Part shown: positions 18,153 to 27,859 of the stretch, piece after piece
How the letters are laid out: every line of letters begins with the position of its first letter
Numbering within the stretch: the first letter of the stretch is position 1
Source of the DNA: CAWBAT01 sp963810905
GTDB taxonomy: Bacteria; Acidobacteriota; Terriglobia; Versatilivoradales; Versatilivoraceae
Length of the DNA stretch: 64,000 nt
Assembly (NCBI GenBank): GCA_963810905.1
Contig: CAWEPG010000005.1
Location: 1 to 64,000 of the forward strand
Direction: 5' to 3'
The notes under the pieces: generated by a model
Databases searched by the model: none
The model's input: the letters and a program-made list of their open reading frames with translations, nothing else
Told to the model about the DNA's origin: nothing
Position numbers and translations under genes: made by a program

Positions 18153-20234
18153 TTAAGGAAGGGCAAAAGCAATGTATTGGCTGCCTGAAGGCCTTCCCCT
18201 GCCCCCTCCAGCTGCAATCACCACATACTGGCGGCCGTTGACCTCATAGGTTGCCGGGGTGGCATTGCCGGCAAAAGGCAAAGGCGTTTCCCAGAGTAAC
18301 TTTCCGGTCAGCTTGTCGAAGGCACGAAATTTGCTGTCGAATTGCGTCGCTCCAATGAAGAATAGGCCACCAGCGGTCACGATTCCCCCCCCATGATTGG
18401 TGCTCCCTGTGTCCTTGATGCCCTGAGCGACTAGTTCGGGGTACTCACCGAACGGAATCTTCCAGACGAACTCTCCCGTGTCTAGATGGATCGCACTCAA
18501 GCTTCCCCATGGCGGAGTGATTGCTGGGTAACCGTCGGGATCGGTAAATTGATTGTATCCATCGAAGGTGTATTTCAATTCGATGGGGGGCTTGAAGCCG
18601 CTTTCTATATCCACTTCCCGGTCTTCTCCTTTGAGAAGAAAAGCAGCCAAAGCTCGCACTGCCGGCTCGCCAAGTGAAGCAAACGCAGGCATTCGCCCGC
18701 CCCCATTGGAAATGAATTGGGTCATTTGATCTTCCGTGAGACGGCCTGCCAATTTGTCCAAGGCGGGAAACTCAGGAGGAGATCCCTTTCGGTCGGGCTT
18801 GTGACAGCTGGCGCATTGGCTTAAGTAAATCTGCGCGGCCTGGTCTCGCTTCTTCATGCCGATGGCCGGTACCAGCCGGAGAATCCAGGCCACCTCATTC
18901 GCATTCACATAGTAAAGATGAGTCTCCGGGTCGTATGCTTCGCCACCCCATTCCGCTCCTCCCGAAAAGCCTGGGAAAACAATCGTGCCCTGGGTGCTTG
19001 CTGGAGTGAAACGACCGCCGAAGTTGAGTTGACGGAGCCTTTCCAGCGCCGCCATGTGAGCCGATTCGGTACGGGTGGTGACCATCGCTTCCGTCATCTC
19101 TTGCCGGACGAACGGCGCAGGCTTCAACGAAAACCGTTGCGTTTTTGAAAGCAGTTCTCCTTCCATGCCGGAAACTGGCACCGGACGCTCTTCAGACGGA
19201 AACAGGCTCTCCCCTGTTTCCCGATTCAGTACGTAGATGAAACCGTCTTTACCTGCCTGCACAACTACGTCAATCAATTTCCCGTTGTGCTTTACTGTGG
19301 CAAGCAGCGGCGCGGTTGGGAAATCTAGATCCCAGGTATCATGCTTGACGGCCTGAAAATGCCATTTTCGCTTCCCGGTGGCAGCATCCAAGCAAATCAT
19401 GCTGTTTGCGAATAGATTGTCTCCATGACGATCTGCCCCATAGAAGTCAAAAGCAGCCGATCCGGTCGGCACAAACACCAGCCCTCGATCGTGATCCACT
19501 GTCATTCCAGCCCAGTTGTTCGCTCCTCCGCTGTATTTCCATGCATCTGGAGGCCAGGTGTCATAGCCAAATTCTCCCGCCCTCGGAATGGTGTGAAAGG
19601 TCCAGCGCAGTTTGCCCGTACGCACGTCATAGGAACGGATATCCCCCGGTGTCGACGGCAGTGCCTCGGGAACGGCACTCCCCAGGATTAACAGGTCACG
19701 ATAAATCACCCCGGGGGTGCTGGAACTGATTTTGACGGGAATCGGTATGTCTTTGAAGGCATCCCGCAAATCGACAACTCCATTCTGGCCAAACGCTTGG
19801 TCAAGTTTTCCTGTCCGAGCATCGAGAGAGATCAAATCACTATTTAAAGTCACCAAAATACGTGCCTGCTTCCCATCCGTCCAATAGGTCACCCCTCGGT
19901 TTACGGGATATTGGCCTTTGGCTCCATTGAGCCCATCATAGTTCCAGATCAATTTCCCCGTAGCCGCGTTTAACGCGATTACCCGCAGAGTCGTCGTCGT
20001 GGCATAGAGAACGCCATCGATGATTATGGGATTACACTCGATGGTGGATCCCTCGTAAGCGTCGCCGCTATCATAGGTCCAGGCTACTTTGAGTTGACGA
20101 ACATTCCCTCTATGGATTTGATCGAGCGAAGAATAGTGGATGTTTCCCGGCCCACCTCCAAAACTTTCCCACCGCGAATATTGATCTCCCGCCAGCAAAC
20201 TCATCGAGCAGAGAAAAAACAAGAAAATCCGCAT
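18153..20234 (-). CDS. Periplasmic PQQ-dependent dehydrogenase with cytochrome c domain
   Basis: A 693-residue quinohaemoprotein with a signal peptide (MRIFLFFLCSMSLLAG). The eight-bladed propeller begins with the typical GGGPGNIHYSSLDQI and TYDSGDAYEG, and it contains repeated tryptophan docking motifs such as ATGKLIWNYDG, TGKLRWTF and TGEFVWKIPFG. A cytochrome c insert carries CASCH and the methionine ligand in GGRMPAFASLGE, placed before the last propeller blades. Family enzymes oxidise alcohols or sugars in the periplasm and pass electrons to the haem. The substrate (alcohol, glucose or other) cannot be fixed. No PQQ-synthesis genes are nearby. Confidence 0.88.
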   Translation of the reverse strand: MRIFLFFLCSMSLLAGDQYSRWESFGGGPGNIHYSSLDQIHRGNVRQLKVAWTYDSGDAYEGSTIECNPIIIDGVLYATTTTLRVIALNAATGKLIWNYDGLNGAKGQYPVNRGVTYWTDGKQARILVTLNSDLISLDARTGKLDQAFGQNGVVDLRDAFKDIPIPVKISSSTPGVIYRDLLILGSAVPEALPSTPGDIRSYDVRTGKLRWTFHTIPRAGEFGYDTWPPDAWKYSGGANNWAGMTVDHDRGLVFVPTGSAAFDFYGADRHGDNLFANSMICLDAATGKRKWHFQAVKHDTWDLDFPTAPLLATVKHNGKLIDVVVQAGKDGFIYVLNRETGESLFPSEERPVPVSGMEGELLSKTQRFSLKPAPFVRQEMTEAMVTTRTESAHMAALERLRQLNFGGRFTPASTQGTIVFPGFSGGAEWGGEAYDPETHLYYVNANEVAWILRLVPAIGMKKRDQAAQIYLSQCASCHKPDRKGSPPEFPALDKLAGRLTEDQMTQFISNGGGRMPAFASLGEPAVRALAAFLLKGEDREVDIESGFKPPIELKYTFDGYNQFTDPDGYPAITPPWGSLSAIHLDTGEFVWKIPFGEYPELVAQGIKDTGSTNHGGGIVTAGGLFFIGATQFDSKFRAFDKLTGKLLWETPLPFAGNATPATYEVNGRQYVVIAAGGGRGRPSGSQYIAFALP

Positions 20235-20507
20235 GAATGACCTCGATTCTCTAACGGACCTATAAGATTGACTATGAATGCGACAAGAAACTTTTAAGAA
20301 TGACTAAATGCACTGGATGCGCGAGATAATTCCAACCTATTTTTGGATCGAAAAACTAGCATTATTGCCGGGCAAAAACAAGCGCTAACACAATCGCTGG
20401 CCTTTCAAATTGATTCCTTCAATTCAACAGTCTGATGGGGAGCATGTTGCAAGAGCCTGTTGAGTACATAGCGCGGTTCAATTGGATGGTGGGTACGACT
20501 TAAAGAT

Positions 20508-20601
20508 TGGCGGAGAGGGCGGGATTCGAACCCGCGTGGGAGTGTTTAGCCCCCAAACCGCTTTCGAGGCGGCCCCGTTACGACCACTTCGGTACCTCTC
20601 C
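20508..20601 (-). tRNA. tRNA-Ser (anticodon CGA)
   Basis: A cloverleaf with a long variable arm. The 7-bp acceptor stem pairs bases 595-601 with 512-518 (offset 20000), the discriminator is G, and CCA is encoded at 20508-20510. The anticodon loop CTCGAAA gives anticodon CGA, which reads UCG (serine). The T-arm GCGGGTTCGAATCCCGC is intact. The total length is 94 nt. Confidence 0.95.
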
Positions 20602-20694
20602 GTGGGATGAGAGAGCGGAAATTAGGAATACGAGATGACAAAGAGCTGATGGGCAAAAGAGCGAAGAAACGAGTTTATTGGAATTTGTCAAAAA

Positions 20695-21186
20695 TCAGTG
20701 AGGTTCCTTTCGCAACATACGTTTGTTCTTGAAGAATTGCTTGAGCAATTCGGCTGAATCCCTCCCCAAAACACCCGAAATCACAGTATAACGGTGATTC
20801 GAGAATCGTGCCTGGGCCAGTCTGAGATGCGAATCGATTGCGCCTGCCTTGAGATCTCGGGTCCCATAAACCAAGCACTGGACACGTGCCCAAATCAACG
20901 CGCCCGCGCACATGAGACACGGTTCGAGAGTGCAATAAAGAGTGGCTGATGTCAATCGGTAATTTCCCATTCTCCGGGCGGCCTGGCGCAGCGCCAGGAT
21001 CTCCGCGTGGGCAGCCGGATCATTCTTTCGGATGCTTTGATTATAACCCTTCCCGACGACTTTTCCGGAAATGACGACCACGGCTCCCACCGGAACTTCT
21101 CCAATCCTGCCGGCTTTTTGGGCCAGGCTTAAAGCCATTTTCATAAACCGATAGTGTTCTGCTTTCACTTGTTCTGGATTTGTCAT
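20695..21186 (-). CDS. tadA: tRNA-specific adenosine deaminase TadA
   Basis: This 163-residue deaminase converts A34 to inosine in tRNA-Arg(ACG). It has the zinc-site motifs HAE (residues 60-62, with Glu as general acid/base) and PCLMC (C90 and C93), and the GAVVV and NQSIRKNDPAAHAEI segments typical of TadA. It is near the usual size. It lies between the tRNA-Ser gene and a divergently oriented DUF1080 gene. The tRNA-Arg(ACG) remnant at 55.3 kb belongs to its substrate class, but there is no direct link. Confidence 0.93.
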   Translation of the reverse strand: MTNPEQVKAEHYRFMKMALSLAQKAGRIGEVPVGAVVVISGKVVGKGYNQSIRKNDPAAHAEILALRQAARRMGNYRLTSATLYCTLEPCLMCAGALIWARVQCLVYGTRDLKAGAIDSHLRLAQARFSNHRYTVISGVLGRDSAELLKQFFKNKRMLRKEPH

Positions 21187-21225
21187 ACTATTCTTTGCTC
21201 AATCCGAAGATAAAGGAGACCCGAG

Positions 21226-21900
21226 ATGCCTCGGAATTCAGCCATCGTTCGCCTGCTTCATATTCAGTGTATGATCTTGCTCCTTCCTGGCTTGATCATC
21301 GCCCAGCAGAAAAATGATTACAAGAATTACGTATCATTATTCAATGGAAAGAGCCTGGCTGGTTGGTTGTTAATGGGGAAAAAAGGTCAGGGCTACCGGG
21401 TTGAAAACGGTAACCTGGTCTGCCCTGCTGATGGCGGAGGAAATCTCTTTACTTTCAAGGAGTACGCAAATTTTATTTTCGACTTCGAGTTTCGAACGGC
21501 TCCGGGGGGGAATAATGGCGTCGGGATTCGCTCTCCCTTGGAAGGTGATGCCGCCTTTGTTGGCATGGAGGTTCAGATTCTTGACGATGAGGCCCCTGAG
21601 TACAAGGGCAAGATACAACCGGCCCAGCATCACGGATCCATTTATGGTGTCTTCGCCGCAGAACCCGGATACCTCAAGAAAGCCGGAGAGTGGAACCACG
21701 AAGAGATCAAAGCCGAGGGCCGCCACATTCAGGTCACCTTAAATGGCCATAAGATTGTGGATGCAGACCTGGATTCCGTCAAAGATCCGGAGGTCCTGAA
21801 AAAACACCCTGGCCTGGCTCGAACCACGGGTCATATTGGGTTCCTGGGACATGACTCCCGGGTGGAGTTTCGCGAAATCCGGATCAAGGAACTGCCGTAG
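21226..21900 (+). CDS. DUF1080 (3-keto-disaccharide hydrolase-like) secreted protein
   Basis: A 224-residue protein with a signal peptide (about residues 1-27, ending around LPGLIIAQQ). It has the DUF1080 / 3-keto-disaccharide hydrolase jelly-roll: SLFNGKSLAGW, then NGVGIRSP and the C-terminal GHIGFLGHDSRVEFREIRIK. It is expected to be periplasmic. Members are linked to hydrolysis of oxidised glycosides, but the catalytic residues are not certain. A second DUF1080 protein is at 35.6 kb, and other carbohydrate genes fill the 28-50 kb block. Confidence 0.82.
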   Translation: MPRNSAIVRLLHIQCMILLLPGLIIAQQKNDYKNYVSLFNGKSLAGWLLMGKKGQGYRVENGNLVCPADGGGNLFTFKEYANFIFDFEFRTAPGGNNGVGIRSPLEGDAAFVGMEVQILDDEAPEYKGKIQPAQHHGSIYGVFAAEPGYLKKAGEWNHEEIKAEGRHIQVTLNGHKIVDADLDSVKDPEVLKKHPGLARTTGHIGFLGHDSRVEFREIRIKELP

Positions 21901-22006
21901 AACTGGGCTCAGTTGTTGCTACGCGACTCACTTTCCTTGACTGTTTATTAGTCTCCGCAATGAACTCGAGAAGGTAATCTGAATTGTGAAATTTCGATCG
22001 CTTAGA

Positions 22007-22315
22007 TCATCCTAGTAAGTCGAGGACTGATTCCAGTTCCCCCTTTGCTTTATTATCCTTAAGACGCGATGCCACTTCGATTCCCTCCTGGTAGATTTTT
22101 CTGGCGTCATCGTACTGGCCCAAATTTTCCAGCGTCTGACCGGTATGGTAATACGCGGCAATGTAATCCGGATTGATCGAGAGCAGATGCTTAAATTCTG
22201 AAACCGCTTCCCCCAGTTTTCCTTGCTTGGCAAATTCCATTGCCAGACCATAGCGCGCAAAATTGTCTTCTGGATTTTGCTGCAGGATTTCTCTCAATGC
22301 ACTAACACGATCCAT
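22007..22315 (-). CDS. Small TPR-repeat protein
   Basis: A 102-residue protein made of about two and a half tetratricopeptide repeats (NPEDNFARYGLAMEFAKQGK, then NPDYIAAYYHTGQTLENLGQ, then a helical end). TPRs mediate protein-protein contacts. No signal peptide is seen, so it is probably cytoplasmic. It is a single gene and no partner is indicated. Confidence 0.75.
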   Translation of the reverse strand: MDRVSALREILQQNPEDNFARYGLAMEFAKQGKLGEAVSEFKHLLSINPDYIAAYYHTGQTLENLGQYDDARKIYQEGIEVASRLKDNKAKGELESVLDLLG

Positions 22316-22576
22316 CGCGATCCGCTCCTATGAGTACTGTTCCGAATATGTCCTTCCACGCCGTCTGGGATTGGTGGGCTCTTGAACTGCTGCGCTGGGT
22401 AGTCATTCCGATCTCGTCTGAGGCAACGAAGAATGGACCACGAGTTCCACTCTAAGGGACTGAAATCACTTGTCGCCAAGCGTCTGGAATTATACGATTT
22501 TCGGCGCTTCTTTGTCGTCCTCTAAAGCCTTAAGAGATGTGAACGTAGTGTAATGAACCAGACGAAAGGAATGTCC

Positions 22577-22816
22577 ATGGGTACGAATATCACCCTGACA
22601 GAATCTCAATGCCTTCGACTTCTCGAGCTCATCTCTGCATTGGAGGAACAAGCAGTGCTATTTTCCTGGACGAGTCTGCAGTATGGGACCACTCTCAAGA
22701 TCATCGCAACAGGGCTGAAGGATATCTTGGAAGGAAATAAACTCATCAACGATCTGCTCGAAGAAGTGGATCAAACCCTCACAGACAGACCTCACGCAAG
22801 AGCAGCGGCTTCCTGA
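22577..22816 (+). CDS. Hypothetical small helical protein
   Basis: A 79-residue protein starting MGTNITLTESQCLRLLELIS. AAAGGA ends 6 bases before the ATG at 22577, which is why this start is preferred over upstream methionines at 22553 and 22571. It is predicted to be mostly helical, acidic and soluble, with no signal or membrane segment. I recognise no family. Confidence 0.5.
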   Translation: MGTNITLTESQCLRLLELISALEEQAVLFSWTSLQYGTTLKIIATGLKDILEGNKLINDLLEEVDQTLTDRPHARAAAS

Positions 22817-22845
22817 TAAACCCAGTTCAAAGATGGATCCATCCG

Positions 22846-24390
22846 TTAATTGCTAGTGATCCTGCCGTCCGTTTCCGGAAAATTCATACTCTCCACAAAT
22901 GTTGCGTGAAAATTCTTATCTGAAGCCAGCGAGAGATGACGGCTGAGCGTGCGGGCTTGTTCCATTGCCCTGTTGAAGAGGCTCTTCGAGAGAAGCACCA
23001 TCTTGGCTCCTCTAAGTGCGGTGTTCCCGGCCGAGTGGATCTTTCCCGGGCTCACCTCCAGCAAGCCGATTCGGCGCGCACTTTCTCGGTTGACATAGTT
23101 TCCGAAAGCTCCGGCCAGATGAAGTTTGTGCAGATCATTGAGATTCTTCCCAAACTGGTCCAGCAAAATCCGAAGACCCGCCGCTATTGCGCCTTTTGCC
23201 AGCTGTAGTTCCCGGATATCTCCCTGACTCAAACTTACCGGAGGAACGAGCATCCACTCCCGCGATCCATCCTTGAAGCGTCCGTTGCTTCGAAGGAACC
23301 CGATGTTTAACCCAGCCGCAGCGGCATCCACCAAGCCGCTCCCGCAGATTCCTCGTGCTGGCCCTTCCCCGAGGACATGGCAATGCATCTTCCCGTTGCG
23401 CAGTGACACTCCGGTGATGGCCCCGGCCGAAGCCCGCATTCCCATTCGAATCCGGCCCGCCTCAAAGGCAGGTCCCGCCGCAGTCGATGCACAAATCAGC
23501 CCGGAACGGTCGCCCACAACGATCTCGCCGTTGGTTCCAAGATCCGCTAACGCGACCAATTCAGTGCTTTCAGCCATCCCCGTGGCTATGATCCCGGCCA
23601 GGACATCACTGCCGACAAAACCTCCCAGACACGGAAGGAAATAGATTGTTGCTGCACCGCATCCCGTCCACTCGAGTTCTTGCGCGGTAAAGCGGATCAG
23701 GCCGTCGTTTACGGGTTCAAATGGGACGTGGGAGAGAGGTTCCACATCAATCCCACAAAAAAGGTGATGCATGACCGTGTTTCCAACGATCATCACAAAG
23801 CGCAGTCTTTCGGGTGAAAGGCGGGCCAACTGGAATGAGTCCTGGATCATTCCATGCAGGCAATTGCGGATCTCGCGAGTCAACTTCCCATCGGTTACGT
23901 TTCCTTCGGAGAGTACAAACTCAATGCGGCTCATGACGTCCGCACCGTGGGCAGCCTGCGGATTGAGAGCGGTCTGGACTGCCAGGACCTGTCCTGTGGA
24001 CAAATCGACCAACTGGACAACCAGCGTGGTCGTTCCCAGATCAATGGCAATTCCGAGCCCTTCATCCGGTTCGAAATCAAAGTGGGCATCGTCTGAGAGG
24101 ATGGGGGTGTCCCACTGGGCAATTTCAAGTTCCAAAGGACCGTCGGCACACCCCTGGCAGGCCAGACGCCACCCGGCAGCGATTTCCTCCTGAGTTAAGG
24201 TTTCTTCCATCTCCAGTGTGGCGGGGAGATTACCTTTCAGTACACGGACGCGACAGCCACGACAAATGCCTACCCCTCCACAGGGAAACTCCACCCCATA
24301 TTTGAAGAGGACATCTTGTAGCGGGGTGCCCTGTATGACTTCCAGGCTCTCACCGAGAGGAGCTAAACGGATCTGAATTTTCTTCGGCAT
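22846..24390 (-). CDS. Corrinoid activation protein: ferredoxin + ASKHA (DUF4445) reductase
   Basis: A 514-residue activator. The N-terminal 2Fe-2S ferredoxin domain has ligands C37, C43, C46 and C78 (CGGVGICRGC, then LACQGC). It is followed by a linker and an ASKHA-fold ATPase region (GIAIDLGTTTLVVQLVDLS, TNGEIVVGDRS, GICGSGLVDAAAAGL, HLAGAFGNYVNRES). This is the layout of RACE/RamA-like proteins, which reduce oxidised Co(II) corrinoid to Co(I) so that methyl transfer can restart. It is the last gene of a minus-strand run with a DUF1638 protein, a corrinoid protein and a UroD-like methyltransferase, which are its expected partners. Confidence 0.88.
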   Translation of the reverse strand: MPKKIQIRLAPLGESLEVIQGTPLQDVLFKYGVEFPCGGVGICRGCRVRVLKGNLPATLEMEETLTQEEIAAGWRLACQGCADGPLELEIAQWDTPILSDDAHFDFEPDEGLGIAIDLGTTTLVVQLVDLSTGQVLAVQTALNPQAAHGADVMSRIEFVLSEGNVTDGKLTREIRNCLHGMIQDSFQLARLSPERLRFVMIVGNTVMHHLFCGIDVEPLSHVPFEPVNDGLIRFTAQELEWTGCGAATIYFLPCLGGFVGSDVLAGIIATGMAESTELVALADLGTNGEIVVGDRSGLICASTAAGPAFEAGRIRMGMRASAGAITGVSLRNGKMHCHVLGEGPARGICGSGLVDAAAAGLNIGFLRSNGRFKDGSREWMLVPPVSLSQGDIRELQLAKGAIAAGLRILLDQFGKNLNDLHKLHLAGAFGNYVNRESARRIGLLEVSPGKIHSAGNTALRGAKMVLLSKSLFNRAMEQARTLSRHLSLASDKNFHATFVESMNFPETDGRITSN

Positions 24391-24497
24391 GGATTAAGAG
24401 AATTCGGCTTCCCCATTTGACCATTGGCATATAGAGTTCAGGTCCGAGGAGGCTGAGGGAAAAGTAGTAGAACTAATTGGGATCATGAATGGAGCTT

Positions 24498-25244
24498 CTA
24501 CTCTTTGCACTCTTCGAGCTCGATGATGTTTTCACCATAGGAAGCTTTGATTCGGAACCCTTTAGGAACCACCAGGAAATCATTTTCCGGCCATTCCCCC
24601 GAAAGGAGCTGCTCAAACAGGCTCAAGTCCCCACGGATTTTATCGAATGCCCAGCCTCGCCGTTTGGCTTCCTCTTCGGCCTGCCTTTCGAAGTGGTCAT
24701 CGGCCTCGATTCCCGTTTCGATGAACGTAAGCTGGCGGTAATGTTTTTGAAAATCTGTAAATTGTTCGTAGAGGAAGCGTCCGTTATCTTCTCCATACTG
24801 TTCGATCAAATTCTGTAAGTTGTAGTTGACTCCCTTCTGGGACATGACCCGGTTGCTGACTTGTTCCAAATTTCCGCCGCGCTCAATCCAACCGGTCGAG
24901 CGAAAGTAGACACCGGAATTGTTTTCGAAGTATTTCTGATATCTTTGGCGGCTGCCCATGAGGAGGGTAATACAGTCATGCGCCCGCGGAACCACCAGAG
25001 GGATTGTCCTGGAGGTAAGACCTTGAATTCCATTGCCGCAGAGTGCATACCCCAATAAGACCGCATCATATTGATCCGGATCAACGTGGTCGATCAGCTC
25101 TTGTAACTTTTCCCGCATCGCCTGTCCTCCCAGATCATGGAGTCCTTTGGAGCAGAACTCGACGTCAATCTGGTGTGGGGAACGGGCTAAAGCCGCACAC
25201 ATTTCCCGGAATACCACTTCACAGCTAATGAGTTTATATCGCAT
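24498..25244 (-). CDS. DUF1638 domain protein in corrinoid methyltransferase operon
   Basis: A 248-residue protein of the DUF1638 family. The start MRYKLISCEVVF at 25244 is preferred because homologues begin there; an extension upstream looks non-coding. Landmarks are VLLGYALCGNGIQGL near residue 80, then VPRAHDCITLLMGS and GWAFDKIRGDLSLFEQLL. DUF1638 proteins commonly sit beside corrinoid-dependent methyltransferase genes, as here between the corrinoid protein and the activator. The Cys/His residues in ISCEV, CGNG and HDC could bind metal. Its role (accessory, chaperone or methyl-donor handling) is unknown. Confidence 0.78.
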   Translation of the reverse strand: MRYKLISCEVVFREMCAALARSPHQIDVEFCSKGLHDLGGQAMREKLQELIDHVDPDQYDAVLLGYALCGNGIQGLTSRTIPLVVPRAHDCITLLMGSRQRYQKYFENNSGVYFRSTGWIERGGNLEQVSNRVMSQKGVNYNLQNLIEQYGEDNGRFLYEQFTDFQKHYRQLTFIETGIEADDHFERQAEEEAKRRGWAFDKIRGDLSLFEQLLSGEWPENDFLVVPKGFRIKASYGENIIELEECKE

Positions 25245-25391
25245 GGATCGATTCGTCCGATTTGAGATCCTGCCACCGTGTTGTACAAAAAATTGGCCTC
25301 GCAGAATACAACGCTCTGAGGAATGGATCAATCGTGGAGCGCCAGCCTCTACGAGGCCTAGTGAATTCGAAAGTGTAACTTCCAAAAATTG

Positions 25392-26021
25392 CTAGTTCGT
25401 CATGAATCCGCGTGCAATATTCACAGCGGATGCAGCATTTTCGCCATATCCATCCGCACCAATCTGGTCTGCAAAGTTTTGGGTGATGGGGGCACCTCCG
25501 ATAAGGACTTTTACCTGCTGCCGCACCCCAGCCTGCTTCAGCGCCTCAATTGTGGATTTCATGGAAGGCATCGTGACAGTTAATAGCGCGGAAAGACAAA
25601 TTAGATTCGGATTCTGTTCTTTAACGACTTCCACGAATTTCTCGGGAGCGACATCGGTGCCCAGATCAATCACTTCAAAACCTCCACCCTCGAGCATGGA
25701 AGCGACCAGGTTCTTGCCAATGTCGTGCAGGTCGCCTTTCACCGTGCCGATCGCAACCCGTCCCACCGGCTTGGAGCCCTGCGCTGCCAACCGAGGTCGA
25801 AGGATTTGCAAACATCCCTTCATGGCCCGCGCAGAAATCAGCATTTCCGGCACAAAATACTCTTCACATTCGAATCGTTTTCCCACTTCAGCCATGGCCG
25901 GAATCATGAATTTCTGTACTAAGTCCAATGGATTCGCATTCTCGGCTAGGGCCTTCTCAGTCGCGGCAATCGCCCTCTTCGTGTCTCCATCAAGAATCGC
26001 ATCGTAAACTTCTTTCGACAT
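25392..26021 (-). CDS. Corrinoid protein (B12-binding, MtbC/MtaC-like)
   Basis: A 209-residue two-domain corrinoid protein. The N-terminal helical cap is followed by the B12-binding Rossmann fold, with the base-off/His-on motif DLHDIG (residues 97-102, axial ligand His99). The continuation FEVIDLGTDV and LSALLTVTMPSMK is typical of methyltransferase corrinoid proteins. It carries the methyl group between a substrate-specific methyltransferase and an acceptor. The UroD-like gene upstream is the expected methyltransferase. The gap to the DUF1638 gene is 147 bases. Confidence 0.92.
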   Translation of the reverse strand: MSKEVYDAILDGDTKRAIAATEKALAENANPLDLVQKFMIPAMAEVGKRFECEEYFVPEMLISARAMKGCLQILRPRLAAQGSKPVGRVAIGTVKGDLHDIGKNLVASMLEGGGFEVIDLGTDVAPEKFVEVVKEQNPNLICLSALLTVTMPSMKSTIEALKQAGVRQQVKVLIGGAPITQNFADQIGADGYGENAASAVNIARGFMTN

Positions 26022-26159
26022 TATTGCCTCCTTTTAGATTCACTCCAGTGTTGACTGACGCCACTGCCCAACTTCAGATGGCCGACAATCGAAAACACAA
26101 TCCCATAAAAATCTCCAAAGACTTCGAATAACTCGGCTCGTTCCTCGCCTCCAGGCTCT

Positions 26160-27419
26160 TCAATTTCTACCTCCAAACTCCTTCACGGCATCCAGCATTG
26201 CGACAATGTTTTCAACCGGAGTTCGGGCCTGGATGTTATGAATGGTATTGAAAATAAATCCGCCGCCTTTAGAAAAGACTCGGCACCGTTCCAGAACCTG
26301 GGCCCGCACTTCGGCCGGGGTCCCAAAGGGGAGTACCTTCTGCGTATCTACCCCGCCGCCCCAAAAGACGATTTGGTCGCCAAATTCCGCTTTGAGCTGG
26401 TCTGCTCCCATGCCCGTTGCAGAACACTGAACAGGATTGAGAATATCGAAGCCAGCTTCGATCATCGATGGGATAAATCTTATCACGGACCCGCAGGAGT
26501 GTTTGAAGGTTTTCCAAGTCGTGTTTTTGTGGATCCAATCATTCACGCGTTTGTAGTATGGAAAGTATAAATCACGAAACGTGTCCACGGAACAGAAACT
26601 GGAGGTTTGTGTCCCAAAATCGGTTCCGCAAATAAAAAGGACATCAATCTTGTTTCCCACGATCGGAAGAATCTTTTCCAGATTTGCGATTGCATAATCG
26701 CATTGTTTGGAAAAGATCGTGTGAATATAATCTTGACGGGTCCGGGTCGATACGTACCATTCGGCGATGTCCCGGATGCCCTTGGGATGTTTGAGAAAAG
26801 GGGCAGGAACCAAGGCGATATCACCAAAACCGGTTCCCCCAAAAGTCGCAACAATAGCCCGATTCGTGCCCTCCAGTTCTCTTATCGAACGTCGAAGGTA
26901 TTCGAGGTCATTTTCGGTGATCGGTCCAAATTCCTCTAAATTATCTTCGGGATCGAGCTTGTCCTCATCCAAAGGTTCCTGCCGGACTATGCTATCGAAG
27001 AAATAACCGTCCTTAGGCATCCGGCCGCTTGGCGGGGCTGACGTATCCCCTTCGGGATAAATCAGAATGTCACCCTTTTCGTCGGTCGTGGTTCGAAAAT
27101 CCTTTGAAACCATAACCTCAAGCCCTTGCGGCGTTTTCCATGGTCTCCAATCGTAATTGGCAAACCCGAAAATCGTCTTTACCGGGTAGACCGCGTCTGT
27201 ATCAATACCCATGGAATTCTTCAAATCATCTTCGACCAATCCCAGCATCTGATAGGGTTCATGGACCTTCACAGCGTGTTGCTCCAGCCCGTAGTGCTTG
27301 CGAAGCTCGGAGACGCAGCTTACGTGGATTCCGGTCGTCAAGGTGCTGCCAAAATCAATAGGAATACGGTCAGGCAGTCGATGGGACAAGCTGGCAATGA
27401 CACGCTCTTTACTGTTCAT
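26160..27419 (-). CDS. UroD-like corrinoid methyltransferase
   Basis: A 419-residue protein of the uroporphyrinogen-decarboxylase superfamily. It begins with MNSKERVIASLSHRLPDRIP, has the AFFGGTGFGD-like region as VATFGGTGFGDIALVPAP, and ends with HSCGSVIRFIPSMIEAGFD and VFWGGGVDTQKVLPFGTPAE. Members in this context catalyse demethylation or methyl transfer (MtaA/MtbA-like), using zinc bound through His/Cys (HSCG here). It heads a minus-strand operon with a corrinoid protein, a DUF1638 protein and an activator. Genuine haem-pathway HemE is excluded by this context and by length. The methylated substrate is unknown. Confidence 0.85.
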   Translation of the reverse strand: MNSKERVIASLSHRLPDRIPIDFGSTLTTGIHVSCVSELRKHYGLEQHAVKVHEPYQMLGLVEDDLKNSMGIDTDAVYPVKTIFGFANYDWRPWKTPQGLEVMVSKDFRTTTDEKGDILIYPEGDTSAPPSGRMPKDGYFFDSIVRQEPLDEDKLDPEDNLEEFGPITENDLEYLRRSIRELEGTNRAIVATFGGTGFGDIALVPAPFLKHPKGIRDIAEWYVSTRTRQDYIHTIFSKQCDYAIANLEKILPIVGNKIDVLFICGTDFGTQTSSFCSVDTFRDLYFPYYKRVNDWIHKNTTWKTFKHSCGSVIRFIPSMIEAGFDILNPVQCSATGMGADQLKAEFGDQIVFWGGGVDTQKVLPFGTPAEVRAQVLERCRVFSKGGGFIFNTIHNIQARTPVENIVAMLDAVKEFGGRN

Positions 27420-27859
27420 AGCTTCATCCTCGTAGAATGATTCAATCCAAAATCATTAACGAACCAATCTGCCGGATAAAAATGATTTGTTGAATGTTCC
27501 GAAATCAAGATCTCTGTATACCCCAACGTGTTGAAAAATTGCACATGAGCTTCCAAAGATAAGACCGTGTCACAAAATTATATCTTCTTCTTTTTCAATT
27601 GATTAAGTCAGTAGAGGTCGAGAGATGATGAAAGCAACTGCGTCATTTCACGCTCTAGTGAGTGGTATCGAGCACCTTGCCATGAATGAAACTCGAGCAA
27701 TGCCTTGTCTGTCGCCGAGTGGGTCGCTCCTTTGGAGGGTTGAGTTCTGCGAGACCGTCGAAGCGGTGAATCGGAAAGAAAATGAATTTGCGTTGTGCGG
27801 CGTCGCGGAGCTCCGCCCTCCAGCAAGATTCTAAGGTCGAGGGAAGAAATCTGGAATTT
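27420..27859. other. Intergenic region upstream of the methyltransferase operon
   Basis: No gene is supported. It should contain the promoter of the UroD-like gene on the minus strand. The stretch 27600-27850 has a GC-rich, repeat-like look (gcggagctccgccctcc). I see no terminator or recognisable riboswitch; no cobalamin riboswitch hallmark is evident by eye. Confidence 0.35.

Noticed and set aside
27608..27826. Minus-strand 72-residue frame
   Set aside because: The sequence is low-complexity, Arg/Ser-rich, and overlaps GC-rich repeat-like DNA. No ribosome site or family supports it.
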